Positions 43,444 through 52,075 of a stretch of DNA of 64,000 bases are shown in pieces. This stretch comes from Bowmanella pacifica. GTDB taxonomy: Bacteria > Pseudomonadota > Gammaproteobacteria > Enterobacterales > Alteromonadaceae. The notes below the pieces were generated by a model. It had not been told where the DNA came from, searched no databases, and saw only the letters and a program-made list of their open reading frames with translations. The first letter of the stretch is position 1; the number at the start of each line of letters is the position of its first letter. Both the position numbers and the translations under genes were made by a program. The DNA lies in assembly GCF_014645355.1 (NCBI RefSeq), contig NZ_BMLS01000008.1, positions 62,001-126,000 of the forward strand, read 5' to 3'.

Positions 43444-44130
43444 ATGTCGGTAAACAATACGGAAGAGTTTTATCAGCAGTTAGGTCGCAGTCTTTCTGAT
43501 ACGGTTGCCTATATCAGGCAGCATCCTGCGTTAGTTCTGTCGGTGTTGTATCTGTTGGCCAGCACTTGTGGCCTTATGTATATTCATGCCTTGTTAGCTC
43601 AGTTCGAGATTGATGGGCTTCAACATATCGAGCTGGCAGACTTCTTTTTAGCCGTGATTGCTAAACCCACCCCATTGGTAGCCTGGCTGGGGATTAGCCT
43701 GTTGGTTTATGGCTTCTACTTGCTGGATAAACGTATGCGGGGCCGATGGAGCTGGTATTGCCGTTTTTCTGATCTTTCCAGTAAGCCGTTTTTCAAATTC
43801 AATCCGCTATTGGTTTTTGTACTGATGTTTGGCTTCTTTCTTTATTGGTATGCGATGATCGTAGCCCAGAGTGACAGCACCAGTATAAAAGAGGGCAAAG
43901 GACCAGGCTTTAAAGTCTTTACCCAATATCCCATAGGCTACCCAAAGGAAATGCCGGCCCGCCCTATCCTGAATGATGTGCAGATTATCGTCTCGACCAG
44001 CCGCTATTTATGGCTGTTTGATAAAAACAATCAGCAGGTGCTGATGCTGCCACATGCCAATGTGGCCAGCATCATTCCATTAGCCGATGAATCTGCAACC
44101 ACGTTAGCCGGGCCAGATACAACCCAGTGA
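43444..44130 (+). CDS. Inner-membrane protein, unknown function
   Basis: A 228-residue protein with three predicted transmembrane helices (about 25-48, 67-90 and 118-138) and a soluble C-terminal part (about 145-228). The latter contains IVSTSRYLWLFDKNNQQVLMLPHANVASI in its length, reminiscent of a small PH-like or beta domain. Not recognised as a family. The ATG at 43444 is preferred to an in-frame TTG at 43393. It follows the UbiF-like gene by 125 bases and converges on the AGCS symporter gene. Confidence 0.6.
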   Translation: MSVNNTEEFYQQLGRSLSDTVAYIRQHPALVLSVLYLLASTCGLMYIHALLAQFEIDGLQHIELADFFLAVIAKPTPLVAWLGISLLVYGFYLLDKRMRGRWSWYCRFSDLSSKPFFKFNPLLVFVLMFGFFLYWYAMIVAQSDSTSIKEGKGPGFKVFTQYPIGYPKEMPARPILNDVQIIVSTSRYLWLFDKNNQQVLMLPHANVASIIPLADESATTLAGPDTTQ

Positions 44131-44132
44131 GG

Positions 44133-45530
44133 TTAGCTGCGCCACTGCTGGGTATTGCCCTGTATTTCGCAGTTGCCGTCGCGGTACTCGGGGGTCTTAC
44201 CGGCTTGTCGCTGCGCCAGGTAATCCCGGCTGACATTGACTATGGTGGGGGTCAGCCAAACGATGGCGATGATATTAATCACCGTCATTAAACCCAGCGC
44301 CATATCGGCCATGGCCCATACCTGGGGCAAGGAGGCCATGGAGCCCCATAAAATCATGGCCAGGTAACCGCTGGTGTAGATACTGCGTCCGGCACGGTTA
44401 TCCAGTTTAAACATATGTAGGTTACTCTCGCCATAAGCGTAGTTCGCCACTACAGAGGTAAAGGCGAACAGACTAATGGCCGCTGCCACAAAGTCATTGC
44501 CGCCGCCCCCTAAGTGAAAGGCCATGGCATCCTGCGTCAGGCGAATACCTTCCATTTGCTCACCTTGAGAGCCACCTGCCAGCAAAATAATCATAGCGGT
44601 ACAGGTACAGAGCACCATGGTATCTAAAAACACCCCCAGCATTTGTACATAGCCCTGACTGGCTGGGTGGTTAGGATTAGGGGTAGCACTGGCGGCAGCA
44701 TGAGGCACGCTGCCAGAGCCGGCTTCATTCGAATACAAGCCTCGTTGAATACCATGTTTAAGTGCCGCACCAAAAGCACCGCCGGCAGCTTCCTGCAGGC
44801 CAAAGGCTGAACTGATAATGTTGTAGAGTAAGGCGGGGACTTGCTCAATATTGAGCAGGGTGATTCCAATTGCCACTAAAACATAGCTGATACCCATAAA
44901 GGGGATCATCCATTCAGAGAAACGGGCGATGCCCCGTAATCCACCGATAACGATGACACCGGCCAGCATTATGATAACAACGCCAGCATGTAAGGTGGGA
45001 ATGCCATAGGCGTGGTTTAACGCATCGGTAATGGAATTAGCTTGCACGGCACTGAAGATAAAACCGTAACCTAAAAAAAGGCACAAAGAAAAAGCGATGG
45101 CCAGCCAACGTTTGTTTAGCCCCTGCTGAATATAATAGGCTGGGCCACCCCGGTATTCGCCGTTACCATCTTTAACTTTATACAACTGGCCTAACAGGCT
45201 TTCGGCAAAGCCGGTGGCCATGCCTAAAAAGGCAATTACCCACATCCAGAACACCGCACCGGCTCCTCCTAGTGAGATAGCGACAGCTACCCCAGCCAAG
45301 TTACCTGTGCCAACCCGGGCAGATAAGCTGGTGCACAATGCCTGAAAAGAACTGATACCGGCTTTATCGTGTCGACCACTGCCTTTAAGCAGGCTGAACA
45401 TATGACGAAACTGGAATATCTGCACGCCACCCAAACGAACACTAAACCAAATGCCAGCGAGGATTAGCATGGCGATAAGTAGCCAGCCCCAAAGTACGCC
45501 GTTGACGGCGGAAACGATGTCGTGGATCAC
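44133..45530 (-). CDS. Sodium:alanine/glycine symporter (AGCS family)
   Basis: A 465-residue inner-membrane symporter that takes up alanine or glycine with sodium. About eleven helices. AGCS signatures: SLSARVGTGNLAGVAVAISLGGAGAVFWMW (in two adjoining blocks, about 68-97), GGPAYYIQQGL, GLYSNEAGSGSVPHAAASA and the C-terminal WLTPTIVNVSRDYL. ATG at 45530. Downstream it converges with the unknown membrane-protein gene, leaving two bases between the stops. Confidence 0.93.
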   Translation of the reverse strand: MIHDIVSAVNGVLWGWLLIAMLILAGIWFSVRLGGVQIFQFRHMFSLLKGSGRHDKAGISSFQALCTSLSARVGTGNLAGVAVAISLGGAGAVFWMWVIAFLGMATGFAESLLGQLYKVKDGNGEYRGGPAYYIQQGLNKRWLAIAFSLCLFLGYGFIFSAVQANSITDALNHAYGIPTLHAGVVIIMLAGVIVIGGLRGIARFSEWMIPFMGISYVLVAIGITLLNIEQVPALLYNIISSAFGLQEAAGGAFGAALKHGIQRGLYSNEAGSGSVPHAAASATPNPNHPASQGYVQMLGVFLDTMVLCTCTAMIILLAGGSQGEQMEGIRLTQDAMAFHLGGGGNDFVAAAISLFAFTSVVANYAYGESNLHMFKLDNRAGRSIYTSGYLAMILWGSMASLPQVWAMADMALGLMTVINIIAIVWLTPTIVNVSRDYLAQRQAGKTPEYRDGNCEIQGNTQQWRS

Positions 45531-45627
45531 TGTTGCTCTTTATTCTTATTGGACTTCTGGACGCCTATACTGGCGTTATTGTGATGTTCTGTCCAGCCGC
45601 AGAGGTGTGATAGGGGAGATAAAAAGC

Positions 45628-45654
45628 AAAAAGCCGGTCAGAGACCGGCTTTTC
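45628..45654. terminator. Terminator of the tRNA operon
   Basis: AAGCCGGTC (45631-45639), loop AGA, GACCGGCTT (45643-45651), with A-rich sequence before and T-rich sequence after. On the minus strand it yields a GC hairpin and TTTTTGCTTTTT, ending the tRNA transcript. Confidence 0.9.
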
Positions 45655-45660
45655 TTAATA

Positions 45661-45735
45661 TGGCTGGGGTAGCTGGATTTGAACCAACGCATGGCGGGAT
45701 CAAAACCCGCTGCCTTACCGCTTGGCGATACCCCA
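45661..45735 (-). tRNA. glnU: tRNA-Gln (anticodon TTG), second copy
   Basis: The minus strand folds as a 75-base tRNA with encoded CCA. TGGGGTA / TACCCCA acceptor stem, D-arm with GGTAAGG, anticodon stem GCGGG / CCCGC around loop TTTTGAT (anticodon TTG) and a T-arm with GGTTCAAATCC. Close to E. coli tRNA-Gln. Identical to the copy at 45764-45838. Confidence 0.96.
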
Positions 45736-45763
45736 AAAGGGTCAAAACAATACCGAAGAGAAT

Positions 45764-45838
45764 TGGCTGGGGTAGCTGGATTTGAACCAACGCATGGCGG
45801 GATCAAAACCCGCTGCCTTACCGCTTGGCGATACCCCA
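45764..45838 (-). tRNA. glnU: tRNA-Gln (anticodon TTG), first copy
   Basis: Same 75-base sequence as 45661-45735, anticodon TTG, CCA encoded. The period between copies is 103 bases, indicating a tandem duplication. Confidence 0.96.
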
Positions 45839-45841
45839 ACA

Positions 45842-45926
45842 TGGTGCGGAAGGAGAGACTCGAACTCTCACGCCGTGAAGCACTGGAACCTAAATCCAGC
45901 GTGTCTACCAATTTCACCACTTCCGC
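45842..45926 (-). tRNA. leuW: tRNA-Leu (anticodon TAG)
   Basis: 85-base class II tRNA on the minus strand: acceptor GCGGAAG / CTTCCGC, D-arm AATTGGTAGA, anticodon loop ATTTAGG (anticodon TAG), a variable arm (TGCTTCACGGCGT) and GAGTTCGAGTC in the T-arm. CCA is encoded. Only 3 bases separate it from the next tRNA-Gln. Confidence 0.96.
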
Positions 45927-45931
45927 ATTGA

Positions 45932-46008
45932 TGGTGGCTACGGCGGGATTCGAACCTGCGACCCCAGCATTATGAGTGCTGTGCTCTAACCAGCTGAGCT
46001 ACGTAGCC
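45932..46008 (-). tRNA. metT: tRNA-Met (anticodon CAT, elongator type)
   Basis: 77-base tRNA on the minus strand: GGCTACG / CGTAGCC acceptor, AGCTCAGCTGGTTAGAGC D-arm, anticodon loop CTCATAA (CAT) and GGTTCGAATCC T-arm, CCA encoded. Nearly identical to E. coli elongator tRNA-Met. First gene of the Met-Leu-Gln-Gln operon. Confidence 0.96.
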
Positions 46009-46037
46009 ATCTTCGGTACTCGTCTTGAGTGGCGCGT

Positions 46038-46066
46038 ATTATGCTGATCCTCCCTATAAGCGTCAA
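46038..46066 (-). promoter_or_regulatory. Promoter of the tRNA operon
   Basis: On the minus strand TTGACG (46066-46061), a 17-base spacer and CATAAT (46043-46038) form a near-consensus sigma70 promoter. It is followed by a GC-rich discriminator (ACGCGCC), typical of growth-rate-controlled stable RNA promoters. Confidence 0.75.
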
Positions 46067-46354
46067 CCCCTTTTTTGACAGCTTTGTGTCGAATGCTCAG
46101 TATCTGTTCAGATTGACGTGAAATTACCGCATAACGATGAAATTATCAGCTAAATCAACAAGGTTTTATGTAATTACGCGATGTAATTGGTGTTGTTAGC
46201 AGGCTAACTTTCCGTTCTTCGGGAAAATATATTTATCTTGTAGATAGAAAAAAGTGCTGCCTGGGAGGTGAATGACGGTGTGATTGGTAAATTTTGACTA
46301 TGGTGTGTGAGCAGGTCGTTGGCCAGGTTTCCTGGCGGTTGAATCGTGGACAAT
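46067..46354. other. Intergenic region, little recognised
   Basis: Mostly AT-rich sequence between the tRNA promoter and the ychF terminator. The only pattern noticed is a direct repeat ATGTAATT at 46169-46176 and 46182-46189. No coding frame or RNA fold is supported. Confidence 0.5.
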
Positions 46355-46383
46355 AAAAAGCCCGGTTAAACCGGGCTCTTTTA
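46355..46383 (-). terminator. Terminator of ychF
   Basis: AGCCCGGTT/AACCGGGCT hairpin flanked by AAAA on the 5' and CTTTT on the 3' side of the plus strand, starting within a few bases of the ychF stop. On the minus strand the GC stem is followed by TTTTATTG. Confidence 0.9.
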
Positions 46384-46385
46384 CG

Positions 46386-47477
46386 TTAAACGTTGAAGCG
46401 GAAGTGGATAACATCGCCGTCTTTTACGATGTAGTCTTTTCCTTCCAAGCGCCACTTGCCAGCATCTTTAGCGCCGGCTTCCCCTTTGAATTCGACGAAG
46501 TGCTCAAAGCCGACGACTTCGGCACGAATAAAGCCTTTTTCAAAGTCGGTATGAATTTTACCGGCCGCTTGTGGTGCCGTAGAACCGATGGGAAAAGTCC
46601 AGGCACGTACTTCTTTGACACCGGCAGTAAAGTAAGTGTTCAGGCTGAGCAAGCTGTAGCCGGCGCGAATTACCCGGTTAAGTCCCGGCTCTTCCAGACC
46701 CATATCCGCCATAAACTCGGCGCGCTCATCGTCATCAAGTTCAGCGATTTCGGACTCAATGGCCGCACAGACGGCAACCACCACGGCGTTCTCTGCCGCT
46801 GCAATCTCACGTACTTTATCCAGGTAAGGATTGTTCTCAAAACCGTCTTCATTGACGTTGGCAATGTACATGGTGGGCTTGAGTGTCAGGAAATTCATAT
46901 AGGCAATTGCAGCCAGTTCTTCCTTTTCCAACGTCACCATGCGCAGCATTTTGCCTTCATCCAGATGTGGTTTGATCTTCTCAAGTACCTGCATCTCGTA
47001 TTTGGCGTCTTTGTCACCGCCCTTTGCTCGCTTGCCTACGCGCAACAAGGCTTTCTCACAGGTTTCCAGATCCGACAGGGCCAGTTCGGTATTGATCACA
47101 TCAATATCACCGGCCGGATCAACTTTTCCTGCCACGTGCACGATATTGTCATTGTCAAAGCAGCGTACTACATGGCCGATAGCATCGGTTTCGCGGATAT
47201 TGGCCAGGAATTTGTTACCCAGGCCTTCGCCTTTAGACGCACCTTCTACCAAACCGGCGATATCAACGAATTCCATGGTCGTTGGGATCACCCGTTGTGG
47301 GTTTACAATTTTGGCCAGGTCATCCAAGCGGGTATCTGGTACAGGTACCACCCCGGTATTGGGTTCGATGGTACAAAACGGGAAGTTGGCTGCTTCTATA
47401 CCGGCTTTGGTCAGCGCGTTGAACAGCGTGGATTTACCTACGTTGGGTAAGCCAACGATGCCACATTTAAAACCCAT
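46386..47477 (-). CDS. ychF: Redox-regulated ATPase YchF (OLA1)
   Basis: A 363-residue Obg-related P-loop protein that prefers ATP and associates with ribosomes. G1 [15 protein letters not shown] (9-23), G3 [20 protein letters not shown] (about 69-88) and the altered G4 motif NVNE (about 203) that explains ATP specificity. A coiled coil (about 130-200) and a C-terminal TGS domain (about 280-363; FNV end) are present. Fourteen bases downstream of pth, the usual arrangement. Confidence 0.96.
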   Translation of the reverse strand: MGFKCGIVGLPNVGKSTLFNALTKAGIEAANFPFCTIEPNTGVVPVPDTRLDDLAKIVNPQRVIPTTMEFVDIAGLVEGASKGEGLGNKFLANIRETDAIGHVVRCFDNDNIVHVAGKVDPAGDIDVINTELALSDLETCEKALLRVGKRAKGGDKDAKYEMQVLEKIKPHLDEGKMLRMVTLEKEELAAIAYMNFLTLKPTMYIANVNEDGFENNPYLDKVREIAAAENAVVVAVCAAIESEIAELDDDERAEFMADMGLEEPGLNRVIRAGYSLLSLNTYFTAGVKEVRAWTFPIGSTAPQAAGKIHTDFEKGFIRAEVVGFEHFVEFKGEAGAKDAGKWRLEGKDYIVKDGDVIHFRFNV

Positions 47478-47491
47478 GGTGATTCCTCAAG

Positions 47492-48076
47492 TTATTCCGC
47501 TTTAAACGAGTGCAGGCGATTCATGGCCTTGGTCATCCCGTCTTTTAATAGTATTTCCGTGCAGCGTACGGCTTCGTCGATAGCAGCGTCCATAAGTTGC
47601 TGCTCTTCTGCTCGTGCTTTACCCAGCACGTGCCCAGTGACTCTGCTCTTATCACCAGGGTGACCGATGCCGATACGTAGCCGGTGAAAATCTTTATTGT
47701 TGCCCAGTTTAGCGACGATATCCCGAATGCCATTTTGACTTGAACTACCACCGGTTTTCAGTTTGACAATACCTGGAGGCAGATCCAACTCGTCAAACGC
47801 AACCAATAAATTGGTGGGGTGAATACGGTAGAAATTCGTCATGGCACCCACAGCCTGACCGCTGCGGTTCATAAATGTCATGGGAATAAGCAGGCGCACG
47901 TCGTGACCGGCAATAGTGCCGCGTCCGGTAAGGCCAGAAAATTTATTTTCCAGACTTAGGGAGATGCCATACTGGCGGGCGAGGGCAGTAACAAACCAGG
48001 CACCTGCGTTGTGCCTGGTTTTTTCGTATTCGGGGCCTGGATTACCCAGGCCCACAATCAGCTGGATATCAGCCAA
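47492..48076 (-). CDS. pth: Peptidyl-tRNA hydrolase
   Basis: A 194-residue enzyme that recycles peptidyl-tRNA. [21 protein letters not shown] contains the catalytic His (about 21) and Asn; MNRSGQAV and FDELDLPPG carry the other active-site residues. The start codon is TTG at 48076, immediately 3' of a small hairpin that includes the GAGGAG ribosome binding site and the rplY stop codon. This suggests translation coupled to rplY. Confidence 0.95.
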   Translation of the reverse strand: MADIQLIVGLGNPGPEYEKTRHNAGAWFVTALARQYGISLSLENKFSGLTGRGTIAGHDVRLLIPMTFMNRSGQAVGAMTNFYRIHPTNLLVAFDELDLPPGIVKLKTGGSSSQNGIRDIVAKLGNNKDFHRLRIGIGHPGDKSRVTGHVLGKARAEEQQLMDAAIDEAVRCTEILLKDGMTKAMNRLHSFKAE

Positions 48077-48090
48077 GAGGATTACTCCTC
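48077..48090 (-). promoter_or_regulatory. Hairpin enclosing the pth ribosome binding site and rplY stop
   Basis: On the minus strand GAGGA-GTAA-TCCTC forms a 5-bp stem with a GNRA-type GUAA loop. The stem sequesters the pth Shine-Dalgarno sequence and the loop contains the rplY stop codon TAA; the pth TTG follows directly. A ribosome finishing rplY would open it. Confidence 0.6.
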
Positions 48091-48714
48091 AGACGCGGCT
48101 TCGTCCTCGCCTTCGGCGGCGGCAGCACCACCTTTAGCAGCCTTGACGGTCACAACGGCTTGGTCGTGATCAGCGCCTTTGGCCAGCTCTACCAGGGTAA
48201 CACCCTTAGGCAGTTTCAGGTCAGACAAGTGCAAGGTTTGACCCAGCTCAACTGCAGTCAAATCTACCTCGATGAACTCAGGCAGGTTGGCTGGCAGGCA
48301 GCTGATAGCTACGTCAGCAACGTGGTGCTCAGCGTGACCACCTTGGGTCTTGATAGCTGGTGCAGTGTCTTCGTTGATGAAGTGCAAAGGTACGTTGGTG
48401 GTCAGTGCTTGCTTAGCGTCAACGCGCAAAAAGTCGATATGGGTGACTTTAGGCTTGAAAGGGTGACGTTGCATGTCTTTAACCAGCGCTTCTACTTTCT
48501 TACCAGCAATGTTCAGAGTCAGAACGTGGCTGTAAAACGCTTCGAATTCTTGCGCTTGCAGTACTTTGTTGTGCTCGAGAGTCAAAGAAACAGGCTCTTC
48601 ACCGGCACCGTACAGGATTGCAGGTACTTTATCTTCACGACGCAGGCGGCGGCTCGCACCTTTCCCCAGGTCTGTGCGGACTTCTGCATCCAGATTAAAA
48701 ATCGCTTCAGACAT
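48082..48714 (-). CDS. rplY: 50S ribosomal protein L25/CTC
   Basis: A 210-residue long-form L25 (CTC/TL5 type) that binds 5S rRNA. The N-terminal L25 domain (about 5-95; [35 protein letters not shown]) is followed by the TL5 beta domain (about 100-190). The C-terminus is acidic ([10 protein letters not shown]). E. coli has only the short form. Precedes pth and ychF in one operon; its stop lies in the hairpin at 48077-48090. Confidence 0.95.
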   Translation of the reverse strand: MSEAIFNLDAEVRTDLGKGASRRLRREDKVPAILYGAGEEPVSLTLEHNKVLQAQEFEAFYSHVLTLNIAGKKVEALVKDMQRHPFKPKVTHIDFLRVDAKQALTTNVPLHFINEDTAPAIKTQGGHAEHHVADVAISCLPANLPEFIEVDLTAVELGQTLHLSDLKLPKGVTLVELAKGADHDQAVVTVKAAKGGAAAAEGEDEAASEE

Positions 48715-48869
48715 AATTTACTCCAAATATTAAGTAGGTGGGATTTCGCGACCAAAATTCCACATGAATTATCCACCCTTTGAAAAAGGGCGGCGAATTC
48801 TAACACCGGGGGCGGGGGGACACAAGACGTTAGCGAGCCTGGCTGTTTGCCAGGAGATAAGGGCTAGCT

Positions 48870-49253
48870 TTACCTCTCATTGCCTTTTTCGCTGACCTGG
48901 CTGTCATCAATAACCTTAATAGACAAGATTTTGATGGGGGTACCGTATTGTTGAATGGTCATAAGATCGGGGATGGTTTGGGCTTCTACCGTTACAATCA
49001 GTCCATCGCGGCGATATTCTTTGTCCAGACCCATAGGGTGGTATTTCTCACCGTTATGCGCGTCAATGGCATAAAAGCCGCCTTCAAAACTTTTGAACTT
49101 TACTGTGCCCTTAAAGATCAGATTAGCGGTTTTGTCTGAGCTCGATGTCATGGCAGGCTCCTGCTGAAGGGGCGCTTGGGGAGTGGTGTCTTGTGTTTCA
49201 GTCTGGCAGCCTGCCAACAGGCCGGTCAGCAGCAATCCGGTGATTAATCGCAT
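48870..49253 (-). CDS. Small lipoprotein, unknown function
   Basis: A 127-residue predicted lipoprotein: signal MRLITGLLLTGLLAGC with lipobox LAGC|Q, favouring the outer membrane. A low-complexity Thr/Pro/Gln linker (about 20-45) leads to a compact C-terminal domain of beta character (FKGTVKFKSFEGGFYAIDA, LIVTVEAQTIPDLMTIQQYG), possibly OB-like. The start at 49253 has AAGGA 6 bases upstream; the frame remains open to 49316. Upstream of rplY on the same strand with a 155-base gap. Family not recognised. Confidence 0.65.
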   Translation of the reverse strand: MRLITGLLLTGLLAGCQTETQDTTPQAPLQQEPAMTSSSDKTANLIFKGTVKFKSFEGGFYAIDAHNGEKYHPMGLDKEYRRDGLIVTVEAQTIPDLMTIQQYGTPIKILSIKVIDDSQVSEKGNER

Positions 49254-49371
49254 AAGCTTCCTTGATATCGGACTAAGTTTAGTCACCAAGGTAGGGCTGA
49301 AACTTGTTCGAATCAAGCAATGGATGTGATGCCGTGGTATGAAAGGTAGCTATATTTTGAAAAATGGGCAT

Positions 49372-49400
49372 AAAAAAGCCGCACTAGCATGTGCGGCTTT
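49372..49400 (-). terminator. Terminator of prs
   Basis: GCCGCAC / GTGCGGC stem with 6-base loop (49378-49397 core), A6 on the left of the plus strand giving a U-run on the minus transcript. It starts about 17 bases after the prs stop codon. Confidence 0.92.
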
Positions 49401-49416
49401 CGGCAAGGCATCTCTA

Positions 49417-50364
49417 TCAGTACTCGAACATAGCTGAGATAGATTCTTCGTTACTGACACGGCGAATGGCTTCGGCCAGCATATTGGACAAACTCAGTTG
49501 TTTAACCTTATCCAGCGCCTTGATCTCCGCAGTTAGCGGGATGCTGTCGGTAACCACGATTTCGTCGATCACAGACTCTTTAAGATTTTGTGCTGCATTA
49601 CCAGAGAAAATGGCATGGGTGGCATAAGCAAACACGCGCTTGGCGCCATGCTCTTTTAATGCCAGTGCGGCTTTACACAAGGTGCCGCCGGTATCAATCA
49701 TGTCGTCCACAATGATACAGTCGCGATCCTGAACATCACCGATAATATGCATCACCTGAGACACGTTTGCCTTTGGGCGACGCTTGTCGATAATGGCCAG
49801 GTCAATATCATTCATTACCTTCGCCAGGGCTCGGGCTCGAACGACACCGCCAATATCGGGAGACACCACCACCGGGTTGTCAAACTGACGCTGACGCATA
49901 TCTTCTAAAAGAATGGGGGTACCAAAGGCGTTGTCCACGGGAACATCAAAGAACCCCTGAATCTGCTCTGCGTGCAAGTCAACGGTCAGCACACGGTCAA
50001 CCCCAACGTTAGACAAGAAATCCGCAACCACTTTGGCAGTTATCGGCACGCGCGCACTGCGAACGCGACGATCCTGACGGGCATAACCGAAATAGGGCAA
50101 TACCGCAGTGATACGACCGGCGGATGCGCGACGCAGGGCGTCGATCATCACGATAAGCTCCATCAGGTTGTCATTGGTTGGAGCACAGGTCGACTGGATA
50201 ATAAAGACATCAGAGCCGCGCACATTTTCGTGAATTTCGACGCTGATTTCGCCGTCGCTGAATCGTCCTACACTGGCATGGCCCAGTTTGGTGTAGAGTC
50301 GATCGGCGACTTTCTGGGCGAGTTCTGGAATGGCGTTTCCAGCAAATAGCTTCATATCCGGCAC
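49417..50364 (-). CDS. prs: Ribose-phosphate pyrophosphokinase
   Basis: A 315-residue PRPP synthase supplying purine, pyrimidine, His, Trp and NAD synthesis. [20 protein letters not shown] matches the enteric N-terminus. The ATP loop ([15 protein letters not shown]), the flexible loop and the PRPP motif [14 protein letters not shown] (about 220) are intact. It follows ispE by 151 bases that contain a MITE-like hairpin. Confidence 0.97.
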   Translation of the reverse strand: MPDMKLFAGNAIPELAQKVADRLYTKLGHASVGRFSDGEISVEIHENVRGSDVFIIQSTCAPTNDNLMELIVMIDALRRASAGRITAVLPYFGYARQDRRVRSARVPITAKVVADFLSNVGVDRVLTVDLHAEQIQGFFDVPVDNAFGTPILLEDMRQRQFDNPVVVSPDIGGVVRARALAKVMNDIDLAIIDKRRPKANVSQVMHIIGDVQDRDCIIVDDMIDTGGTLCKAALALKEHGAKRVFAYATHAIFSGNAAQNLKESVIDEIVVTDSIPLTAEIKALDKVKQLSLSNMLAEAIRRVSNEESISAMFEY

Positions 50365-50404
50365 AGTAGGATCCTCAGTAGGCTATTGATTACAGGTTAA
50401 AAAA

Positions 50405-50483
50405 AATGGGGTCAGGGTAAAATTCACGCATTCACAGGTGTTTATTGAAAATCCCGGCTGTGTAATTTTACCCTGACCCCATT
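50405..50483. repeat. MITE-like palindromic element between ispE and prs
   Basis: A 79-base element bounded by perfect 20-bp inverted repeats: left arm 50405-50424 (begins AATGGGGTCAGGG) and right arm 50464-50483 (ends CCCTGACCCCATT), with a 39-base middle. The GGGGTCAG...TAAAATT core resembles repeated palindromes seen in many gammaproteobacterial genomes, often with Y1 tyrosine transposases. On the minus strand the hairpin is followed by TTTTTTTT, so it also looks like a terminator within the ispE-prs unit. No second copy was noticed in this window. Confidence 0.75.
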
Positions 50484-50515
50484 CTTCTTTATGGCAATAG
50501 GAACGTTTACTTAGT

Positions 50516-51373
50516 CTAGTCCGTTTTGCATTGCTCAAGTTGACTGTGCAGAGGGGAAATATTGACCCCTTGAGCGACAAACCCCATAAATTCATCAGGC
50601 ATAGCTTCTAGTACTTTCACAGCCTGCGATTGGTCTGCAAAAACGGCAAAGACACAGGAACCCGTGCCCGTCATTCTCGACGGCGCGTATTCTAACAACC
50701 AGTGTAATAGCTTTGCAACTTTCGGATGGTATCGACAGACCAGTTCCTGACAGTCGTTGCTTGTGCTATCGAAATGGTAGTCTTGCCAGTGCATTACCGG
50801 GGTTTGTCTGGGGAGTTCTGGGTGACGAAAAATGTCCGCGGTAGCAATATGTACCCCGGGGCTGGCGACTAAAAACCAGTGCTGTGGTTGTGGGGCGTCT
50901 ACAAATTGTTCGCCCACACCGCTGGCAAAGGTAGTGCGGCCATGGACAAAAACCGGAACGTCCGCGCCCAGTTGCAGACCAAGTTTTTCTAGGCTTTCCA
51001 GAGCGAGATTACATTGCCAAAGATGATTCAGAACCACCAAGGTGGTGGCAGCATTGGAAGAACCGCCGCCAATGCCTCCACCCATAGGCAACTGTTTGTC
51101 CAGCCAGATTTTACATCCCGCATGGGGCGACGCAAATGGTTGGAGTATCTTGGCCGCTTTGACAATCAGATTGTCTTCGTCAGCGACCCCTTGCAATGGT
51201 GTCATTAACTGAATTTTGCCATTCTCGGTCGGCTCAAAGGCCAACCTGTCGCCGTGATCCAGTAACTGAAATAAGCTTTGTAGATTGTGATAACCGTCTG
51301 GTCGTTTGCCGGTGATATGCAAAAACAGATTGAGCTTGGCCACGGATGGCCACCAGGTTAGTTCACTTGCCAT
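50516..51373 (-). CDS. ispE: 4-(cytidine 5'-diphospho)-2-C-methyl-D-erythritol kinase
   Basis: A 285-residue GHMP kinase of the MEP isoprenoid pathway. The N-terminal SVAKLNLFLHITGKRPDGYHNLQSLF (in two adjoining parts) includes the substrate-contacting Lys and Asp, and PMGGGIGGGSSNAATTL is the ATP glycine loop (about 95). Its start overlaps the lolB end by 16 bases. Confidence 0.96.
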   Translation of the reverse strand: MASELTWWPSVAKLNLFLHITGKRPDGYHNLQSLFQLLDHGDRLAFEPTENGKIQLMTPLQGVADEDNLIVKAAKILQPFASPHAGCKIWLDKQLPMGGGIGGGSSNAATTLVVLNHLWQCNLALESLEKLGLQLGADVPVFVHGRTTFASGVGEQFVDAPQPQHWFLVASPGVHIATADIFRHPELPRQTPVMHWQDYHFDSTSNDCQELVCRYHPKVAKLLHWLLEYAPSRMTGTGSCVFAVFADQSQAVKVLEAMPDEFMGFVAQGVNISPLHSQLEQCKTD

Positions 51374-51948
51374 TTATCTACTCGAATTTTTATCTGGTCG
51401 CTGGGGGTTTTAAGTTCCAGTTGGTAGGGCAGAATATAGTGCGCCGTTTGACGGTAATCACTGAGATTGACCTGCCAACCTTGTGGGGTACGGATTTGCT
51501 GCAGTAGCCCGTTATCTGAAAATATTGCCTGGTTGTCGGGGAGTACTTGTCCTTTTAGCCAGGCCGGAATCTGTTCCACCGGGATTGCCCATCCTGTGAG
51601 TTCATAGAGCAGAGCACTGGCATCATGATGCTGGTAAGTGCGGTCTTCATATTCCAGACTAATCAGTTGATGGGATTTTTGCAGTGTCAGAATACGGGTG
51701 CCAATAAAACTGCTCAGGCCCAGCGAATAATCGCCATCTTGTTGTTGCCAGTTGAGTGTAGCGCTGAAACGTTCCTTTTCGCCTTTGTAGGCCAATTTTC
51801 CATTAATGCGCCAATCCTGAAGTTGTGCTAACTGCTGTTGATGTTGACGGGCATTAACCGAATAGTCTACCACCGGGCGGGTGGCACAGGCGTTCAGCAA
51901 AGCAACGATCAACAGGCAGCCCAACAGGCGCAGACGGTTGAAAGGCAT
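51358..51948 (-). CDS. lolB: Outer-membrane lipoprotein receptor LolB
   Basis: A 196-residue lipoprotein that accepts lipoproteins from LolA and inserts them in the outer membrane. Lipobox LNAC|A (about 18-21). The LolB beta-barrel follows: LQDWRINGKLAYKGEKERFSATLNWQQ (adjoining parts), with a hydrophobic loop and the C-terminal IKIRVDKWQVN. Divergent from hemA across 127 bases, as in many gammaproteobacteria. Confidence 0.94.
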   Translation of the reverse strand: MPFNRLRLLGCLLIVALLNACATRPVVDYSVNARQHQQQLAQLQDWRINGKLAYKGEKERFSATLNWQQQDGDYSLGLSSFIGTRILTLQKSHQLISLEYEDRTYQHHDASALLYELTGWAIPVEQIPAWLKGQVLPDNQAIFSDNGLLQQIRTPQGWQVNLSDYRQTAHYILPYQLELKTPSDQIKIRVDKWQVN

Positions 51949-52075
51949 GATATCAATCCAAGACTTGAGTGGCGGCTATGGGAACACAGAATGGCGGATG
52001 CTTTCAATAGGTTTGGCTTTTGCGTACAATGCGACGCCGTAATCCTTGGCATATCTCAAAGTACTCGACAACTAC

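Noticed and set aside
45679-45975. Open frames across the tRNA cluster
   Set aside because: They read through structured tRNA genes and are an artefact.
46404-47450. A 348-codon open frame on the plus strand opposite ychF
   Set aside because: It mirrors the conserved ychF gene. The translation shows no family resemblance and lacks a ribosome binding site.
50384-50595. A 70-codon frame across the MITE-like element
   Set aside because: It runs through the inverted repeats and the ispE end, with no coding character.
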